Source of the DNA: Candidatus Flexifilum affinis | GTDB lineage: Bacteria; Chloroflexota; Anaerolineae; Aggregatilineales; Phototrophicaceae | NCBI GenBank assembly: GCA_016713325.1 | Contig: JADJPJ010000001.1 | Coordinates: forward strand, 1-18,672 | Length of the DNA stretch: 18,672 bases | Direction: 5' to 3' | Shown: one piece after another, positions 17,755-18,672 of the stretch | How the letters are laid out: the number at the start of each line of letters is the position of its first letter | How positions within the stretch are numbered: the stretch's first letter is position 1 | Program-made: the position numbers and the translations under genes | Notes under the pieces: model-generated | What the model was told of the DNA's origin: nothing | What the model saw: only the letters and a program-made list of their open reading frames with translations | Database searches by the model: none

Positions 17755-18672
17755 ATGAGCCGACGAGTGAACTTCACGCTGAATGACGAGCAGCGTGCCA
17801 ATCTCGAGCAAGCCATAAACTACTCGGAGCATCCGGAGGTGCGCCAGCGGGCGATCGCCGTCCGGTTGCTGCACCTGGGACACAAACCGGAGGCGGTGGG
17901 TCAGATGGTGGCCATCACGGCCAATACGGTCTGGACGTGGCATCGCCGTTTTCGCCAGAATGGGGTGGCAGGCCTGCAAGATCAGCCGAAGAGTGGCAGG
18001 AAGCGCAAAGCGGACGCCCGGTACGTGAGGCTGCTGGAGCAACTGCTGAAACGGACCCCGCCAGCCTGGGACTGCCAGTTACGATCTGGACCATCGACCG
18101 CCTGCGCCTGTACCTGGAAGAGCAGACGGAGGTGCTGCTGAGTCCCGCTCGCTTCCGCGCCTTGCTGCATCGGTTGGGCTATCGCTGGAAACAGCCGAAA
18201 CATGACCTGAGCGCCCTTCAAGACCAGGATGCCCAGGCGATGATGCAGACGGTGCTGGAGTGGCTAAAAAACCGTCCCCTCAACCCACTCGCAGAAACCG
18301 AGCTTTTCTTTGTGGACGAAACGACCATAAGCCTCCATCCGCCGTTGCGGCGTTGCTGGACCAAGTGCGGCAAACGCCAGCTCATTCCCGCTCCCGGTTC
18401 GCCCCAATACCTCCATGTCTTCGGCGCCTACAACTGGCGCAACGGGCAGGTTACCCACTGCACCTCAAGCACAAGAACAGCGACGCCTTCATTGCCTTTC
18501 TCGACCATCTGCTGCGCCAGCATCCTCGTCTCAAGCTCATTCTCGTTCTGGACAACGCCTCCTATCATCGCAGCAAGCCGTTCAGGCGGCGCTCAGTCAT
18601 TGGGGCGACCGTCTCCCTGCTCATCTGGTTGCCCAAGTACAGTCCGTTTCTCAATCCCATTGAGCGCTTCTG
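17755..18672 (+). CDS. IS630-type DDE transposase, partial at the window end, two frameshifts
   Basis: The ATG at 17755 opens MSRRVNFTLNDEQRANLEQA. A helix-turn-helix follows (HPEVRQRAIAVRLLHLGHKP, ITANTVWTWHRRFRQNG), then PKSGRKRKADARYV. After a frame change near 18067 come LPVTIWTIDRLRLYLEE, SPARFRALLHRLGYRWKQPK and ELFFVDETTISLHPPLRRCW with the first catalytic Asp. A second change near 18457 leads to HLKHKNSDAFIAFLDHLLRQ, LILVLDNASYHRSK (second Asp) and LPKYSPFLNPIERF (Glu), where the window ends. The D-D-E set is complete. IS630 elements insert at TA; the right end is not in the window, so the inverted repeats could not be paired. It interrupts the IS1182-type gene. Confidence 0.87.

Overview
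The window is GC-rich bacterial DNA, most probably from a member of the Chloroflexota. This rests on gene style, not on a marker gene: secreted proteins built from PPC-like, SH3b and CARDB modules, a large NB-ARC/TPR/LuxR regulator, a Chloroflexota-type integrase-core insertion sequence, and an extracellular protein ending in a dockerin-like module. No rRNA, tRNA or CRISPR array was seen.

Layout. (1) 1-2272, plus strand: the C-terminal part of a GH28 polygalacturonase-like enzyme, then 21 bp later a signal-peptide-bearing protein of the N-acylglucosamine/cellobiose 2-epimerase fold; together a small carbohydrate-processing operon. (2) 2322-3559: a complete insertion sequence with 27-bp inverted repeats and a defective transposase. 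(3) 3569-9692, minus strand: a secreted SH3b/CARDB adhesion-type protein, a secreted PAP2/vanadium-haloperoxidase-like protein with two tandem domains, and a large LuxR-family ATPase regulator just upstream of it. (4) 9729-12147: a truncated tyrosine recombinase abutting a fragment of an unrecognised protein, then a HicB-like/DinB-like protein and an intact aminoglycoside-phosphotransferase-family kinase. (5) 12586-15324: a long secreted protein with a seven-repeat beta-propeller, a C39-like cysteine peptidase domain, a carboxypeptidase-regulatory-like domain and a dockerin, followed by a strong intrinsic terminator. (6) 15445-18672: two related gene remnants flanking an intact Nudix hydrolase, a decayed ribbon-helix-helix/PIN toxin-antitoxin pair, a truncated P-loop kinase, and an IS1182-type transposase remnant interrupted by an IS630-type transposase that runs off the window.

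The right half (about 9.7 kb onward) is an accessory region assembled from short modules, fragments and mobile elements. The left half carries secreted enzymes and their likely regulator. Most long genes are split by single-base frame changes. Several lie in short homopolymers while the protein motifs continue intact in the next frame. This pattern fits sequence error better than old decay and should be settled before any of these genes is called a pseudogene.
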